From an uncultured Bacteroidia bacterium (GTDB lineage: Bacteria; Bacteroidota; Bacteroidia; Bacteroidales; UBA932), in the NCBI GenBank assembly GCA_902789245.1, contig CADAND010000003.1:1-64000 (forward strand): a DNA stretch of 64,000 bases. The letters are read 5' to 3'. A program made the translations under genes and the position numbers. This document shows, one piece after another, positions 27,200 to 35,603 of the stretch (positions are counted from its first letter, which is position 1; the number at the start of each line of letters is the position of its first letter). Under the pieces are notes generated by a model that saw nothing but the letters and a program-made list of their open reading frames with translations, ran no database searches and was not told the origin of the DNA.

Positions 27200-27238
27200 A
27201 GGGACCCGTCCGCCGGACTTGACAGGCGGACGGGCCCT
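27200..27238. terminator. Strong hairpin after pheS
   Basis: AGGGACCCGTCCGCC pairs with GGCGGACGGGCCCT (one bulged A) around a GGACTTGACA loop. No T run follows, so termination is uncertain. It abuts the first base of the preQ1-like aptamer. Confidence 0.45.
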
Positions 27239-27266
27239 GTGTTCTTGAAACCACGTTAAAAACAAG
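27239..27266 (+). promoter_or_regulatory. Candidate preQ1-I riboswitch aptamer
   Basis: The 28-nt segment folds as a compact H-type pseudoknot in the manner of preQ1-I aptamers. P1 is GTG (27239-27241) with CAC (27252-27254), extendable by a U-G pair. L1 starts at TTC. P2 is CTTG (27244-27247) with CAAG (27263-27266). Loop AAA precedes C27251, placed like the ligand-pairing cytosine, and the A-rich strand TTAAAAA crosses to P2. The start codon of a queuosine-precursor transporter gene is 10 nt downstream, followed by queF. P1 is weak at three to four pairs. Ligand-stabilised folding would probably reduce translation initiation. Confidence 0.55.
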
Positions 27267-27275
27267 ATTTTAAAC

Positions 27276-27974
27276 ATGTCAAAAAATCATTTCAGCACAC
27301 GCTTCGTGCTGATCGCCACGACGCTGATCGTCTGTCTGATCACGTCCAATTTCTTTGTCCCGCGCCTCTGGCAGGTGGCCGGTTTGCCTCTGCAGCTGTC
27401 CGGCGCCGTCCTGCTGTTCCCGGTGACCTATATCTTTAATGACTGCGTGACCGAAGTCTACGGCTATCGCAAGGCCCGGTTCGTTCTCTGGATGGCGTTC
27501 TTGCTGAGCGCTTTCGTGGCAATGATGGCGCAGCTGGTCAGCTGGCTCCCCGCGCCGCTTCAGGAGGAGAGTCTCCCCGTGGCCGAGGCCTTCAATTCGC
27601 TCTTCAGCATGGTGCCCCGCACCACCATCGCCTCGCTGTTCGCCTTCTTCGTCGGCTCCACGGTCAACGCGTGGATCATGAGCCGCATGAAGGTCGCCTC
27701 CGAGGGAAAAGGTTTCGGCTGGCGCGCCATTATCTCTTCCGTGGCCGGAGAAGCGGCCGATTCGCTCATCTTCTTCCCGGCGGTGTTCTGGGGCGTGATG
27801 CCCCTGGCCGCCGTGCTGCAGCTCGCCATCTCGCAGGTGATTGCCAAGCTGCTCTACGAGGTGGTCGCACTGCCACTGACCTCCTGGTTCGTGAACAGCG
27901 TCAAGCGCGCCGAAGGCATTGACACCTACGACCGGAAGGTATCTTACAACCCGTTCAGAATTAAGGATTTTTAG
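27276..27974 (+). CDS. yhhQ: Queuosine precursor transporter (YhhQ/VUT, DUF165)
   Basis: A 232-residue inner-membrane protein with about six hydrophobic segments. [34 protein letters not shown] and the later [19 protein letters not shown] follow the DUF165 family, which imports preQ0/preQ1. It is paired with queF, 1 bp downstream, and sits behind a preQ1-like aptamer, so the function is well supported. It lets the cell salvage queuosine precursors. Confidence 0.92.
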   Translation: MSKNHFSTRFVLIATTLIVCLITSNFFVPRLWQVAGLPLQLSGAVLLFPVTYIFNDCVTEVYGYRKARFVLWMAFLLSAFVAMMAQLVSWLPAPLQEESLPVAEAFNSLFSMVPRTTIASLFAFFVGSTVNAWIMSRMKVASEGKGFGWRAIISSVAGEAADSLIFFPAVFWGVMPLAAVLQLAISQVIAKLLYEVVALPLTSWFVNSVKRAEGIDTYDRKVSYNPFRIKDF

Positions 27975-27975
27975 T

Positions 27976-28431
27976 ATGGACAGAAGCCAAGACGGCCTGC
28001 AGTCCCTGGGCCGCAAAACCGAATATCGCCAGGACTACGCCCCCGAGGTCCTCGAGACCTTCGAGAACCGCCACCCCGAGAACGACTACTGGGTGCGCTT
28101 CAACTGCCCGGAGTTCACGACCCTGTGCCCGATCACGGGCCAGCCGGACTTCGCCGAGATCCGCATCAGCTACATTCCCGACCACCGCATGGTGGAGAGC
28201 AAGAGCCTCAAGCTCTACCTCTTCAGCTTTCGCAGCCACGGCGACTTCCACGAGGATGTCGTCAACATCATCATGAAGGACCTCATCGCCTTGATGGACC
28301 CGAAGTACATCGAAGTCACGGGCCTCTTCACTCCGCGCGGCGGCATCTCCATCTACCCCTACGCCAACTACGGCCGTCCCGGCACGAAGTACGAAAGGCT
28401 TGCCGAGCAGCGCTTCGCCACGCACGAGTAG
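27976..28431 (+). CDS. queF: NADPH-dependent 7-cyano-7-deazaguanine reductase
   Basis: A 151-residue unimodular QueF (T-fold). The nucleophile Cys51 is in [13 protein letters not shown] with Asp58 as the proton donor. ESKSLKLYL (Glu75 start) and HGDFHED carry the substrate-binding residues. It reduces preQ0 to preQ1, the last free-base step before insertion into tRNA. The start MDRSQDG at 27976 is 1 bp after the transporter stop; an earlier in-frame Met would overlap the transporter by 56 bp. Confidence 0.96.
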   Translation: MDRSQDGLQSLGRKTEYRQDYAPEVLETFENRHPENDYWVRFNCPEFTTLCPITGQPDFAEIRISYIPDHRMVESKSLKLYLFSFRSHGDFHEDVVNIIMKDLIALMDPKYIEVTGLFTPRGGISIYPYANYGRPGTKYERLAEQRFATHE

Positions 28432-28436
28432 CGGCG

Positions 28437-29372
28437 TCACCCTTTCCGGTACTCGGAAGGGGTCTGCCCGGTGTGCAATTTAAAGAATTTGTTGAAGACG
28501 GACGGGTTGGGGAAGTTCAGCTGCCAGACGATTTCCTTGACCGGTTTGTCGGTATATTTCAGCAGGTTCTTGGCTTCCAGAATCACGAAGGCGTCGATCC
28601 ACTCGGGACCGCTGCGCCCGGAAGCCTGTTTGACCACCTTGGACAGGTATTTGGGCGTGATGGACATTTTGTCGGCATAGAAGGCCATGCCCCGTTCCGT
28701 GTTGTGGTAGCGGGAGACGAGCGAGATGAACAGCTCGTACATCTGGTTCACCCGCAGGGATGACGTGTCCTGGCTCTCCCGGGCCGTCTCGATGTCGTTG
28801 CGCCACAGGTTCATGGCCAGGTAGGCGATGGAAATCAGGAGCGAGCCGATGATTTCCCGTTTGTTGTCCAGCGGGGAATGGATGATCTTGCGCGCCAGGG
28901 TGAAATAATCGGTAGCAATCTCCAACTGCTCCTCATTCAGGGTGAGGCAGGGACTTTTCAAGACGCGGACCGCGTCCTGAAATGCTTTATTGAAGTCCAC
29001 GTGCAGGTTGGACACGAAATCCTTGGACATCAGGGCGAAGATCAGCTCGCTGTCGGCAATCGCGCTCTCGTCGTAGGCCGACAGGCGGATGATGTTGCCC
29101 GGCGCCGTGATCAGTAGCGACCGCTCCTTGATCTCATAGGTGTTGAGGTTGAAATCCAGCTGGAAGCTGCCGTCTCCTTTTCTCAGGAAGAATACGACGT
29201 AGCCGTCCAGGCGCACCGGGTACTTGAGCATGTCCAGGATGGCGCGGTTGCTCTCGACGCGCCGCCCGAGGACTTCTCCCAGGATGAAATCGTTTCCGAT
29301 GTTATATTCCTCGATATATGGGGCCAGTGCCAGGATCTGGGCAATCCCGATGGTTTGCAGTTCGGTTTCCAC
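28437..29372 (-). CDS. AraC-family transcriptional regulator
   Basis: A 311-residue protein with an N-terminal ligand-binding half (about 1-170) and a C-terminal AraC double helix-turn-helix (AFYADKMSITPKYLSKVVKQASG; VKEIVWQLNFPNPSVFNKFFKLHTGQTPSEYRKG). The start is taken as the GTG at 29372, because the -7 box at 29398-29405 lies inside the longer ATG-initiated frame. It is divergent from the TolC-led exporter operon and is its likely activator or repressor. It ends 5 bp from queF, convergently. Confidence 0.9.
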   Translation of the reverse strand: METELQTIGIAQILALAPYIEEYNIGNDFILGEVLGRRVESNRAILDMLKYPVRLDGYVVFFLRKGDGSFQLDFNLNTYEIKERSLLITAPGNIIRLSAYDESAIADSELIFALMSKDFVSNLHVDFNKAFQDAVRVLKSPCLTLNEEQLEIATDYFTLARKIIHSPLDNKREIIGSLLISIAYLAMNLWRNDIETARESQDTSSLRVNQMYELFISLVSRYHNTERGMAFYADKMSITPKYLSKVVKQASGRSGPEWIDAFVILEAKNLLKYTDKPVKEIVWQLNFPNPSVFNKFFKLHTGQTPSEYRKG

Positions 29373-29397
29373 GATATTGTCTCTTTTTCTTCTGCGG

Positions 29398-29405
29398 CAA
29401 AGGTA
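29398..29405 (-). promoter_or_regulatory. -7 box of the araC-type gene
   Basis: Minus-strand TACCTTTG, 25 nt before the GTG start at 29372; it excludes the longer frame starting at 29429. Confidence 0.6.
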
Positions 29406-29480
29406 AGAAAAGAATGCGAAAATGGGCAAACTTTTGCTAAAATTCTACCAAAATACAACTAATGTGCGAAAACGTTACTA

Positions 29481-29509
29481 TTTTGGATAAAATTGTGGCC
29501 ATAACTTTG
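29481..29509 (+). promoter_or_regulatory. Promoter of the TolC/HlyD/permease operon
   Basis: TTTTG at 29481-29485 and TAACTTTG at 29502-29509. The transcript would start about 50 nt before the TolC start codon. The 187-bp shared region with the AraC gene should hold the operator, but I see no obvious dyad. Confidence 0.65.
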
Positions 29510-29559
29510 CAGTCTGAAATTGAGAACAAAACCAACGGCAAATTGTCAAAAAGAATAAT

Positions 29560-31149
29560 ATGAAAAAAGTATCCATTCTCCTCACCGCGCTGCTGCTTCC
29601 GCTGGGCCTCCCGGCCCAGGAGGTGCAGACGCTCAGCCTGGAAGACTGTCGGCAGATGGCCGTCGCGGCCAGTCGCGACCTGGAACAGGCCCGCATCGAC
29701 GTCCAGATGGCCGGCTACGACCGCAAGATCGCCCTGGCCAACTATTTCCCCAACGTGAGCGCCACGGGCGCGTACCTTTATAACAACCGGGACATCGCGC
29801 TCGTGAGCGACAGCCAGTCCGAGCTGCTCCGCAATGCCGGCACGCTGATGCAGAATCAGCTGAACGCCGGCGCGGCGAACGCCATCGGACAGCTGTCCAC
29901 GCAGATGAACGGCGCCATGACGCAGCTCATGACCGCAATCCAGACCAATCCGGCCCTGGCGGCGGACTATATGTCCAGCCCGATGTGGCAGACGGTGCTG
30001 CAGATGATCCAGGGCGTGGATCCGCAGAGCCTGGCTGGCTTCATCCCGAACATCGCCGATCCGGTGAATGCCATCGGTGCGGACATCGACGCCGCCCTGC
30101 ACCCGGACCTGCACAATGTCTGGGCGGGGGCCGTCACCGTGGAGCAGCCGGTCTTCGTTGGCGGTAAGATTATCTATTCCAACCAGATGGCCAAGCTGGC
30201 CGAAGAGCTGGCCCAGGCGAAATACGACGGCGCCTACGCCGACGTGATCGTGGATGTAGACCAGGCCTACTGGCAGATCGTCTCCATCGCCGCCAAGAAC
30301 CAGCTCGCCCAGTCATACGCCGAGCTCCTGCACAAACTGGAGCAGGACGTGACCGTCTCCATCGCCGCGGGCGTGATGACCGAGTCCGACGCCTTGCAGG
30401 TGAAGGTCAAGGCCAACGAGGCGGACATGATGCTGGCCAAATCCACCAACGGACTGATCCTGGCGAAGATGCTGCTCTGCAAGCGCATCGGCCTGCCGCT
30501 CGACAGCGCTATCGCGCTGGCCGACGAGGGGCTGGACATCGTCCCGGCGCCCGTCCTCCAGGCCGAGAAGCCGCTGGAGGAGATCTATGCCGACCGCCCG
30601 GAGACGCGCAGCCTCACCCTGGCGGGAGAAATCTACGACCGCAAGGCGAAGATCGCCCGGGCCGACCTGATGCCGCAGGTGGCGCTCGTGGGCGCGTACA
30701 CGATGACGAACCCCAACGCCTTCAACGGCATCCAGAACAGCTGGAACGGCGGCATGCTCAGCGCCGGGGTCATGGTGAAGGTGCCCATTTTCCACGGTAT
30801 GGAGTCCCTGAACAAGTACCGCAAGGCCGAGGCCGAGCGGCAGGTGTACGCCAGCAAGCTGGACGACGCCCGGGAGCTGATCAGCCTGCAGGTGACCCAG
30901 CAGCGGAACCTCTGCGACGAGGCGGCCCGGAAATACCTGATGGCCGAGTCGAACCTCTCCAGTGCCGAGGAGAACCTGCGCAGCGCCACGCTCGGCTACG
31001 AGGCCGGCGTCATCCCCACCAACACGGTTCTGGCGGCGCAGACCGCCTGGCTGTCGGCGCACAGCGAATACCTGGATGCGGGCATCGAATGGCAGATGGC
31101 CACGAGCCTGCTGCAGAAAGTGGAAGGAAATTATAAATATCAAGAATAG
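29560..31149 (+). CDS. TolC-family outer-membrane efflux protein
   Basis: A 529-residue protein with a signal peptide (to about residue 20, GLPAQ). Two repeats of the outer-membrane efflux fold are visible: LEDCRQMAVAASRDLEQARIDVQMAGYD and, later, AARKYLMAESNLSSAEENLRSATLGYEAGVIPTNTVLAAQ. A less common insert rich in Gln/Met/Ala (about 90-150) sits in the first half. It forms the outer channel for the HlyD adaptor and the two permeases that follow directly. Confidence 0.92.
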   Translation: MKKVSILLTALLLPLGLPAQEVQTLSLEDCRQMAVAASRDLEQARIDVQMAGYDRKIALANYFPNVSATGAYLYNNRDIALVSDSQSELLRNAGTLMQNQLNAGAANAIGQLSTQMNGAMTQLMTAIQTNPALAADYMSSPMWQTVLQMIQGVDPQSLAGFIPNIADPVNAIGADIDAALHPDLHNVWAGAVTVEQPVFVGGKIIYSNQMAKLAEELAQAKYDGAYADVIVDVDQAYWQIVSIAAKNQLAQSYAELLHKLEQDVTVSIAAGVMTESDALQVKVKANEADMMLAKSTNGLILAKMLLCKRIGLPLDSAIALADEGLDIVPAPVLQAEKPLEEIYADRPETRSLTLAGEIYDRKAKIARADLMPQVALVGAYTMTNPNAFNGIQNSWNGGMLSAGVMVKVPIFHGMESLNKYRKAEAERQVYASKLDDARELISLQVTQQRNLCDEAARKYLMAESNLSSAEENLRSATLGYEAGVIPTNTVLAAQTAWLSAHSEYLDAGIEWQMATSLLQKVEGNYKYQE

Positions 31150-31153
31150 CAAT

Positions 31154-32140
31154 ATGGCAAAGAAAAATTACAATCTCCTGATCGGGATTTGCGCATTGGT
31201 CGCAATTGTACTGGCCGTCGGTCTGATCGGCTATCTGGTTTCAAAACCCAAGGAAGCCCTGCTGCAGGGCGAAGCGGAAGCCACGGAATACCGGGTGTCC
31301 GGCAAGGTTCCGGGCCGTATCGAGGCCTACTTGGCCGATGAAGGCCAGATGGTCCGCAAGGGCGATACCCTGGTGGTCATCGACTCCCCGGAGATCCGCT
31401 CCAAGATCGCCGAGGCAAATGCCGCCAAGGCCGCTGCGATGGCCCAGCGTGACAAGGCCTACAACGGCGCCCGCCAGGAGCAGATTGCCGGTGCCTACGA
31501 GCTGTGGCAGAAGGCTATCGTCGGCGAGAGCGTGATGCTCAAGTCCTATGAGCGTATGAAGACCCTGCACGAGCAGAAGGTCGTTTCCGACCAGAAATTC
31601 GACGAGGTGGAGGCCCAGTACGAGGCCGCCTGCGCCACCACGCGTGCCGCCAAGAGCCAGTACGACATGGCGGTGAACGGCGCCCGGCAGGAAGACAAGG
31701 ACGCCGCGGTCGCCCTGGTGGAGCGCGCCAACGCGGCCGTGACGCTGGTGAATTCCTATCTGGAAGAGATTACCCTCACCTCGCCGGCAGACGGTATCAT
31801 CGCCGCCCGTTACCCCAAGGTGGGCGAACTGGTGGGTCAGGGTTCCCCGATCATGACGGTGCAGGACCTCGGTGACATGTGGTTCACTTTTAACATCCGC
31901 GAAGACCGGCTGCATAGCATGAAGAATGGCGACAAGGTGCAGCTTCGCATCCCGGCCCTCGACAACCGCGAGCTGACCGCGACCGTCTATTACATCGTCG
32001 CCCGCGAGTCCTACGCCACCTGGCGGGCCACCAAGGAACAGGGTGAGTTCGACAGCCGCACCTTCGAAGTGCGCGTCCGTCCGGACCAGGCCGTCGAAGG
32101 CCTTCGTCCCGGCATGAGCGCCCTGATGATCAATCGCTAG
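31154..32140 (+). CDS. HlyD-family periplasmic adaptor
   Basis: A 328-residue membrane-fusion protein with an N-terminal anchor helix (about 7-29). The lipoyl half-motif EYRVSGKVPGRIEAYLADEGQMVRKGDTL is followed by a coiled-coil hairpin (about 85-200) and the return lipoyl segment LTSPADGIIAARYPKVGELVGQGSPIM. A beta-barrel domain comes last. It links the inner-membrane permeases to the TolC protein 4 bp upstream. Confidence 0.92.
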   Translation: MAKKNYNLLIGICALVAIVLAVGLIGYLVSKPKEALLQGEAEATEYRVSGKVPGRIEAYLADEGQMVRKGDTLVVIDSPEIRSKIAEANAAKAAAMAQRDKAYNGARQEQIAGAYELWQKAIVGESVMLKSYERMKTLHEQKVVSDQKFDEVEAQYEAACATTRAAKSQYDMAVNGARQEDKDAAVALVERANAAVTLVNSYLEEITLTSPADGIIAARYPKVGELVGQGSPIMTVQDLGDMWFTFNIREDRLHSMKNGDKVQLRIPALDNRELTATVYYIVARESYATWRATKEQGEFDSRTFEVRVRPDQAVEGLRPGMSALMINR

Positions 32141-32142
32141 CC

Positions 32143-33315
32143 ATGAAACTCTTCGAGCAAATAGGAAAGGTCGCCGGGCGGGAAATCCGCATCTGGAAGG
32201 ACCGCCCGCTGTACCTCTGGGGGTCTGTGGGCGTGATGCTCCTGTCGGCCCTTTTCTTCCTGACTTTCTTCGGGAGCGGCCTGCCGGAGAAGCTTCCCAT
32301 CGGCGTCGTGGACCTGGACGGGTCCTCCACGTCGCGAAACTTCACCGCGCAGCTCGACGCCACGCAGCTGGGACGGGTCATTCCCTTCCCGGATGTCACT
32401 GAGGCCCGCAAACAGCTGGACCGGGGCGATATCTGCGCCTTCGTGGTGATCCCGGAGCATTTCGACCGGGAGGTCCAGTCCTTCCGCTGTCCCAAGATGG
32501 GGGTGTATGCCAACACGCTGTATCCGGTCATCGGCGGCGCCCTGGCCTACAAGGACGTGATGTTCATGGTGAATCTGACCAACGGCGCCGTCCAGCGGCA
32601 GGTCCTGCGTGCGAAAGGGAAGACCGACAGCGAGATCATGGGCATCATCCAGCCGCTGGTGCTGGATGCCCACAACATCGGCAACGGCCCGACCTCGTAT
32701 GCGTACTACCTGTGCAACATGATCCTGGCGGGCATCCTCGCGATGGCCATCATGCTGGTCATTTCCTATGCGCTGGGCTCCGAGCTCAAGTTCGGCACGT
32801 CCAGGCATCTGCTGGCCTTCTCCGAGGATTCGATCGTCACAGCCGTCCTGGGCAAGCTCCTGCCGTACACCGTGCTGTTCACCCTCCTCGGCACCTGCCT
32901 GCAGCTGCTGATGTTCGGCGTTCTGGGCTATCCGCTGCAGGGTTCCCTGGGGTGGATGATCCTGAGCATGTTCTGCATGGTCATGGCGTACGAGGCCGTG
33001 GCGGTCTTCGTCGTCAGCATGGTCCCGACGCTCCGGCTCGCCGTGTGCATCAGCGCCCTGTACTCCGTGCTGGGCTTCTCCTTCGCGGGATTCACCCTCC
33101 CGCTGGAGTCGCTGCCGACCTGGCTGCAGGGCCTGTCCTGCATCTACCCGCTTCGCTTTTATTATCAGATATTCGTGCGTGAGGCGCTCTACGGGACGGG
33201 CTTCGCCGGATGGTGGCCCTCGCTCGTCGCGCTGCTGCTGTTCCAAGCCCTGCCCTATGTCGGCTTCGCCCGCCTGAAGGACGCGTACCAATATCAGAAT
33301 TATTCTCGCAATTAG
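32143..33315 (+). CDS. ABC-2 type permease (1 of 2)
   Basis: A 390-residue membrane protein. An N-terminal helix (about 27-45) is followed by a large periplasmic domain (IGVVDLDGSSTSRNF..., to about 180) and five or six further helices, the ABC2_membrane_3 layout of YbhR/YhhJ-type exporters. It starts 2 bp after the adaptor stop. No ATP-binding subunit is encoded in this operon. Confidence 0.88.
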   Translation: MKLFEQIGKVAGREIRIWKDRPLYLWGSVGVMLLSALFFLTFFGSGLPEKLPIGVVDLDGSSTSRNFTAQLDATQLGRVIPFPDVTEARKQLDRGDICAFVVIPEHFDREVQSFRCPKMGVYANTLYPVIGGALAYKDVMFMVNLTNGAVQRQVLRAKGKTDSEIMGIIQPLVLDAHNIGNGPTSYAYYLCNMILAGILAMAIMLVISYALGSELKFGTSRHLLAFSEDSIVTAVLGKLLPYTVLFTLLGTCLQLLMFGVLGYPLQGSLGWMILSMFCMVMAYEAVAVFVVSMVPTLRLAVCISALYSVLGFSFAGFTLPLESLPTWLQGLSCIYPLRFYYQIFVREALYGTGFAGWWPSLVALLLFQALPYVGFARLKDAYQYQNYSRN

Positions 33316-33317
33316 CT

Positions 33318-34493
33318 ATGGCTGAATCCTATATCGGAAGATGGTTCCGTGATGTCCGGAACATCTTCATCAACGAATTGAATCTGGTGCGGCACGACAG
33401 CGGTGTCCTGCTCATCTTCCTCTTTGCCGGTCTGGTCTACCCGGTGCTGTACAACTGCATCTATGGCCGCGGCATCGTGGAGGAGATGCCCGTCGCGGTC
33501 GTGGATCATAGCCAGGGGCCGTACAGCCGGCGCTACGTCCAGAAACTGGACGCCACGCGCGAATGCCAGGTGGCGTACAGTTGCCTGGACATGCAGGAAG
33601 CGCAGGCGCTGATGGCCCAGGGCAAGGTCCACGGCATCGTCAGCATCCCGCGCGACTTCGACGCGGCGCTGGTGCGGATGGAGCAGGGGGTCATTTCCAC
33701 CTACGCGGACATGTCCACCTTCCTCTACTACAAGAACATGACCCTGGCCACCAACCTGGTGATGCTGGATGAGATGCACGCCGTCCAGGCGGAGCACTAC
33801 GCCGCCGCGGGCTATACCGGGGAGGACGCCGCCCAGCTGATCGAACCGGTGGGCGTCGACGACCATCTGCCCTACAACCCGAACATCTCCTTCACGCTCT
33901 TCTTCGTGTATATGGCGATGTTCATGATCCTCCAGCAGGTCATGTTCTACGGCTCTGCCACCCTGGCGGGAACCGTCCGGGAGGAGGGGCGGAGCTTCGC
34001 TTCGCTCACGCAGAATCTCAGCGGCTTCGGCATGGGACGCGTCTCGCTCGGGCGCGGCGCGGCTTATTTCCTGATATTCATGCTTCTGGGGCTCTACGGT
34101 GCCGTCCTGGTGCCGCGCTGGTTCCAGTTGCCCATGCACGCCTCCGGGCTGGACATCCTGGCGCTGCTGGCGTTCTTCGTCACGGACATCGTCTTCTTCA
34201 GTTTCACCTTCTCGGCGCTGATCGACCGCCGGGAGACGGTGCTGGTCATGCTGCTCTTCGTTACGCCCATCGCCGTGTTCCTCACGGGCTTCACCTGGCC
34301 GCAGGCGAATTTCCCCGCGGTGTGGAAAGCGTTGTCGTACGTTTTCCCGAGCAGTTTCGGCTGCCGGGCCTACATGGTCCTGTCCCAGACGGGCAACCTC
34401 TCGTCCATCGCTCCGGAACTCCGCGCCATGACCCTCCAGATCATGGTCTACTTCGCCCTCGCGACCCTGTCGTTGAAACGGAAAGAGGTTTGA
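33318..34493 (+). CDS. ABC-2 type permease (2 of 2)
   Basis: A 391-residue paralogue of the preceding permease with the same topology (helix about 27-45; periplasmic domain starting MPVAVVDHSQGPYSRRYV; C-terminal helices). The start MAESYIGRW is 2 bp after the first permease stop; the frame extends upstream only by chance. The pair presumably forms a heterodimeric inner-membrane channel, with the ATPase supplied from elsewhere, if one is used. Confidence 0.88.
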   Translation: MAESYIGRWFRDVRNIFINELNLVRHDSGVLLIFLFAGLVYPVLYNCIYGRGIVEEMPVAVVDHSQGPYSRRYVQKLDATRECQVAYSCLDMQEAQALMAQGKVHGIVSIPRDFDAALVRMEQGVISTYADMSTFLYYKNMTLATNLVMLDEMHAVQAEHYAAAGYTGEDAAQLIEPVGVDDHLPYNPNISFTLFFVYMAMFMILQQVMFYGSATLAGTVREEGRSFASLTQNLSGFGMGRVSLGRGAAYFLIFMLLGLYGAVLVPRWFQLPMHASGLDILALLAFFVTDIVFFSFTFSALIDRRETVLVMLLFVTPIAVFLTGFTWPQANFPAVWKALSYVFPSSFGCRAYMVLSQTGNLSSIAPELRAMTLQIMVYFALATLSLKRKEV

Positions 34494-34510
34494 AGATAAG
34501 GCAAATTTTG

Positions 34511-34518
34511 TATATTTG
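34511..34518 (+). promoter_or_regulatory. -7 box of the SDR gene
   Basis: TATATTTG, 30 nt before the ATG at 34549. It rules out the longer frame starting at 34516, inside the box. Confidence 0.6.
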
Positions 34519-34548
34519 CGCTCACCAAGTTATCAAGTAACCGCGTAT

Positions 34549-35319
34549 ATGAAGAATTACTTCGATCTTTCCGGACGCGTCGCCGTGGTGACCGGCGCAT
34601 CCACCGGCCTGGGCCTCCAGATGGCCAGGGCTTTCGCGAGCCAGGGCGCCAACCTGGTGCTGCTCGCCCGCCGTATGAACCTCCTGGAGGAGAATGCGAA
34701 AGCCATCAACGCAGAATTCGGCGTTGAGGTGCTCCCTTTTGCCTGTGATATTACCAACACAGAGAACGTCAAGGCCGCCGTGGCCGCCACGATGGAACGC
34801 TTCGGCCGCGTGGACATCCTGATGAACAACGCCGGCACGGGTGCCGTGGCCCCGGCTGAGGAAATCACCGACGAGCAGTTCAAGAAGGAGCTGGACATCG
34901 ACCTCTTCGGCACGTTCAACTGCTCCCGCGAGTTCGGCAAGGAGATGATCAAGGCCGGTTACGGCCGCATCATCAACATCGCTTCGATGTACGGCCTGGT
35001 GGGCAACCTCATCGTGGGTTCCGCTCCGTACCACGCCGCCAAGGGCGGTGTCGTGAACCTGACCCGCGCCCTCGCGGCCGAGTGGGGCAAGCACGGCATC
35101 ACGGTCAACAGCATCTGCCCGGGTTACTTCTACACGGACCTGACCACCGCCACCCTCGACTCCGACTACTTCCAGGCCATCGCGAAGAACAACATCCCGC
35201 TGGGCCGCTACGGCAAGCAGGGCGAGCTCGACACCTGCGCCCTCTTCCTGGCCTCCCCGGCTTCGACCTACGTGAACGGTCAGAATATCGCCGTTGACGG
35301 CGGTTACACCTGCGTATAG
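34549..35319 (+). CDS. SDR-family oxidoreductase (gluconate 5-dehydrogenase-like)
   Basis: A 256-residue classical short-chain dehydrogenase. The cofactor motif TGASTGLG (residues about 17-24), NNAG, the catalytic YHAAKG (Tyr/Lys) and the C-terminal SPASTYVNGQNIAVDGGYTCV are all intact. It is closest in feel to IdnO/2-deoxy-D-gluconate 3-dehydrogenase-type sugar-acid oxidoreductases, but the substrate cannot be fixed from sequence alone. It has its own promoter and terminator. Confidence 0.88.
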   Translation: MKNYFDLSGRVAVVTGASTGLGLQMARAFASQGANLVLLARRMNLLEENAKAINAEFGVEVLPFACDITNTENVKAAVAATMERFGRVDILMNNAGTGAVAPAEEITDEQFKKELDIDLFGTFNCSREFGKEMIKAGYGRIINIASMYGLVGNLIVGSAPYHAAKGGVVNLTRALAAEWGKHGITVNSICPGYFYTDLTTATLDSDYFQAIAKNNIPLGRYGKQGELDTCALFLASPASTYVNGQNIAVDGGYTCV

Positions 35320-35338
35320 CCGAAATTTCAGACAATTG

Positions 35339-35374
35339 AACAGCCGCGTTGCTAAAGTGACGCGGCTGTTTTTG
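35339..35374 (+). terminator. Rho-independent terminator of the SDR gene
   Basis: AACAGCCGCGT pairs with ACGCGGCTGTT around a 10-base loop and is followed by a T run. Confidence 0.9.
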
Positions 35375-35518
35375 TTATAAATCGTAAGTTTATACGGGGA
35401 GAAAACAAATAATTGTTAATAAAACAAGTATTAAAATTTCACACCGCCGAAATTTGCTGCTGAATATCAATATTTTGCAAAATTATTTTTATTAATCAAA
35501 TTTTTATCTATCTTTGCA

Positions 35519-35526
35519 AAGCGGTG
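35519..35526 (+). promoter_or_regulatory. -7 box of the acn-gltA operon
   Basis: TATCTTTG, 77 nt before the acn start, at the end of a very AT-rich stretch (35375-35520). The leader contains a CTCCCG/CGGGAG dyad (35528-35552 region) of unknown role. Confidence 0.6.
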
Positions 35527-35603
35527 CCTCCCGGTCCCCGCCCGGATGACGGGAGAGCCACGACAGATTAGTTAGTTGTGTTTATATCGGTTAGAAGATC
35601 CGT

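Noticed and set aside
23949-27254. A 1101-codon minus-strand open frame spanning pheS and the C69 peptidase
   Set aside because: Only the part from 25646 downwards is coding (signal peptide and family motifs). The rest is antisense to pheS and open because of the high GC content.
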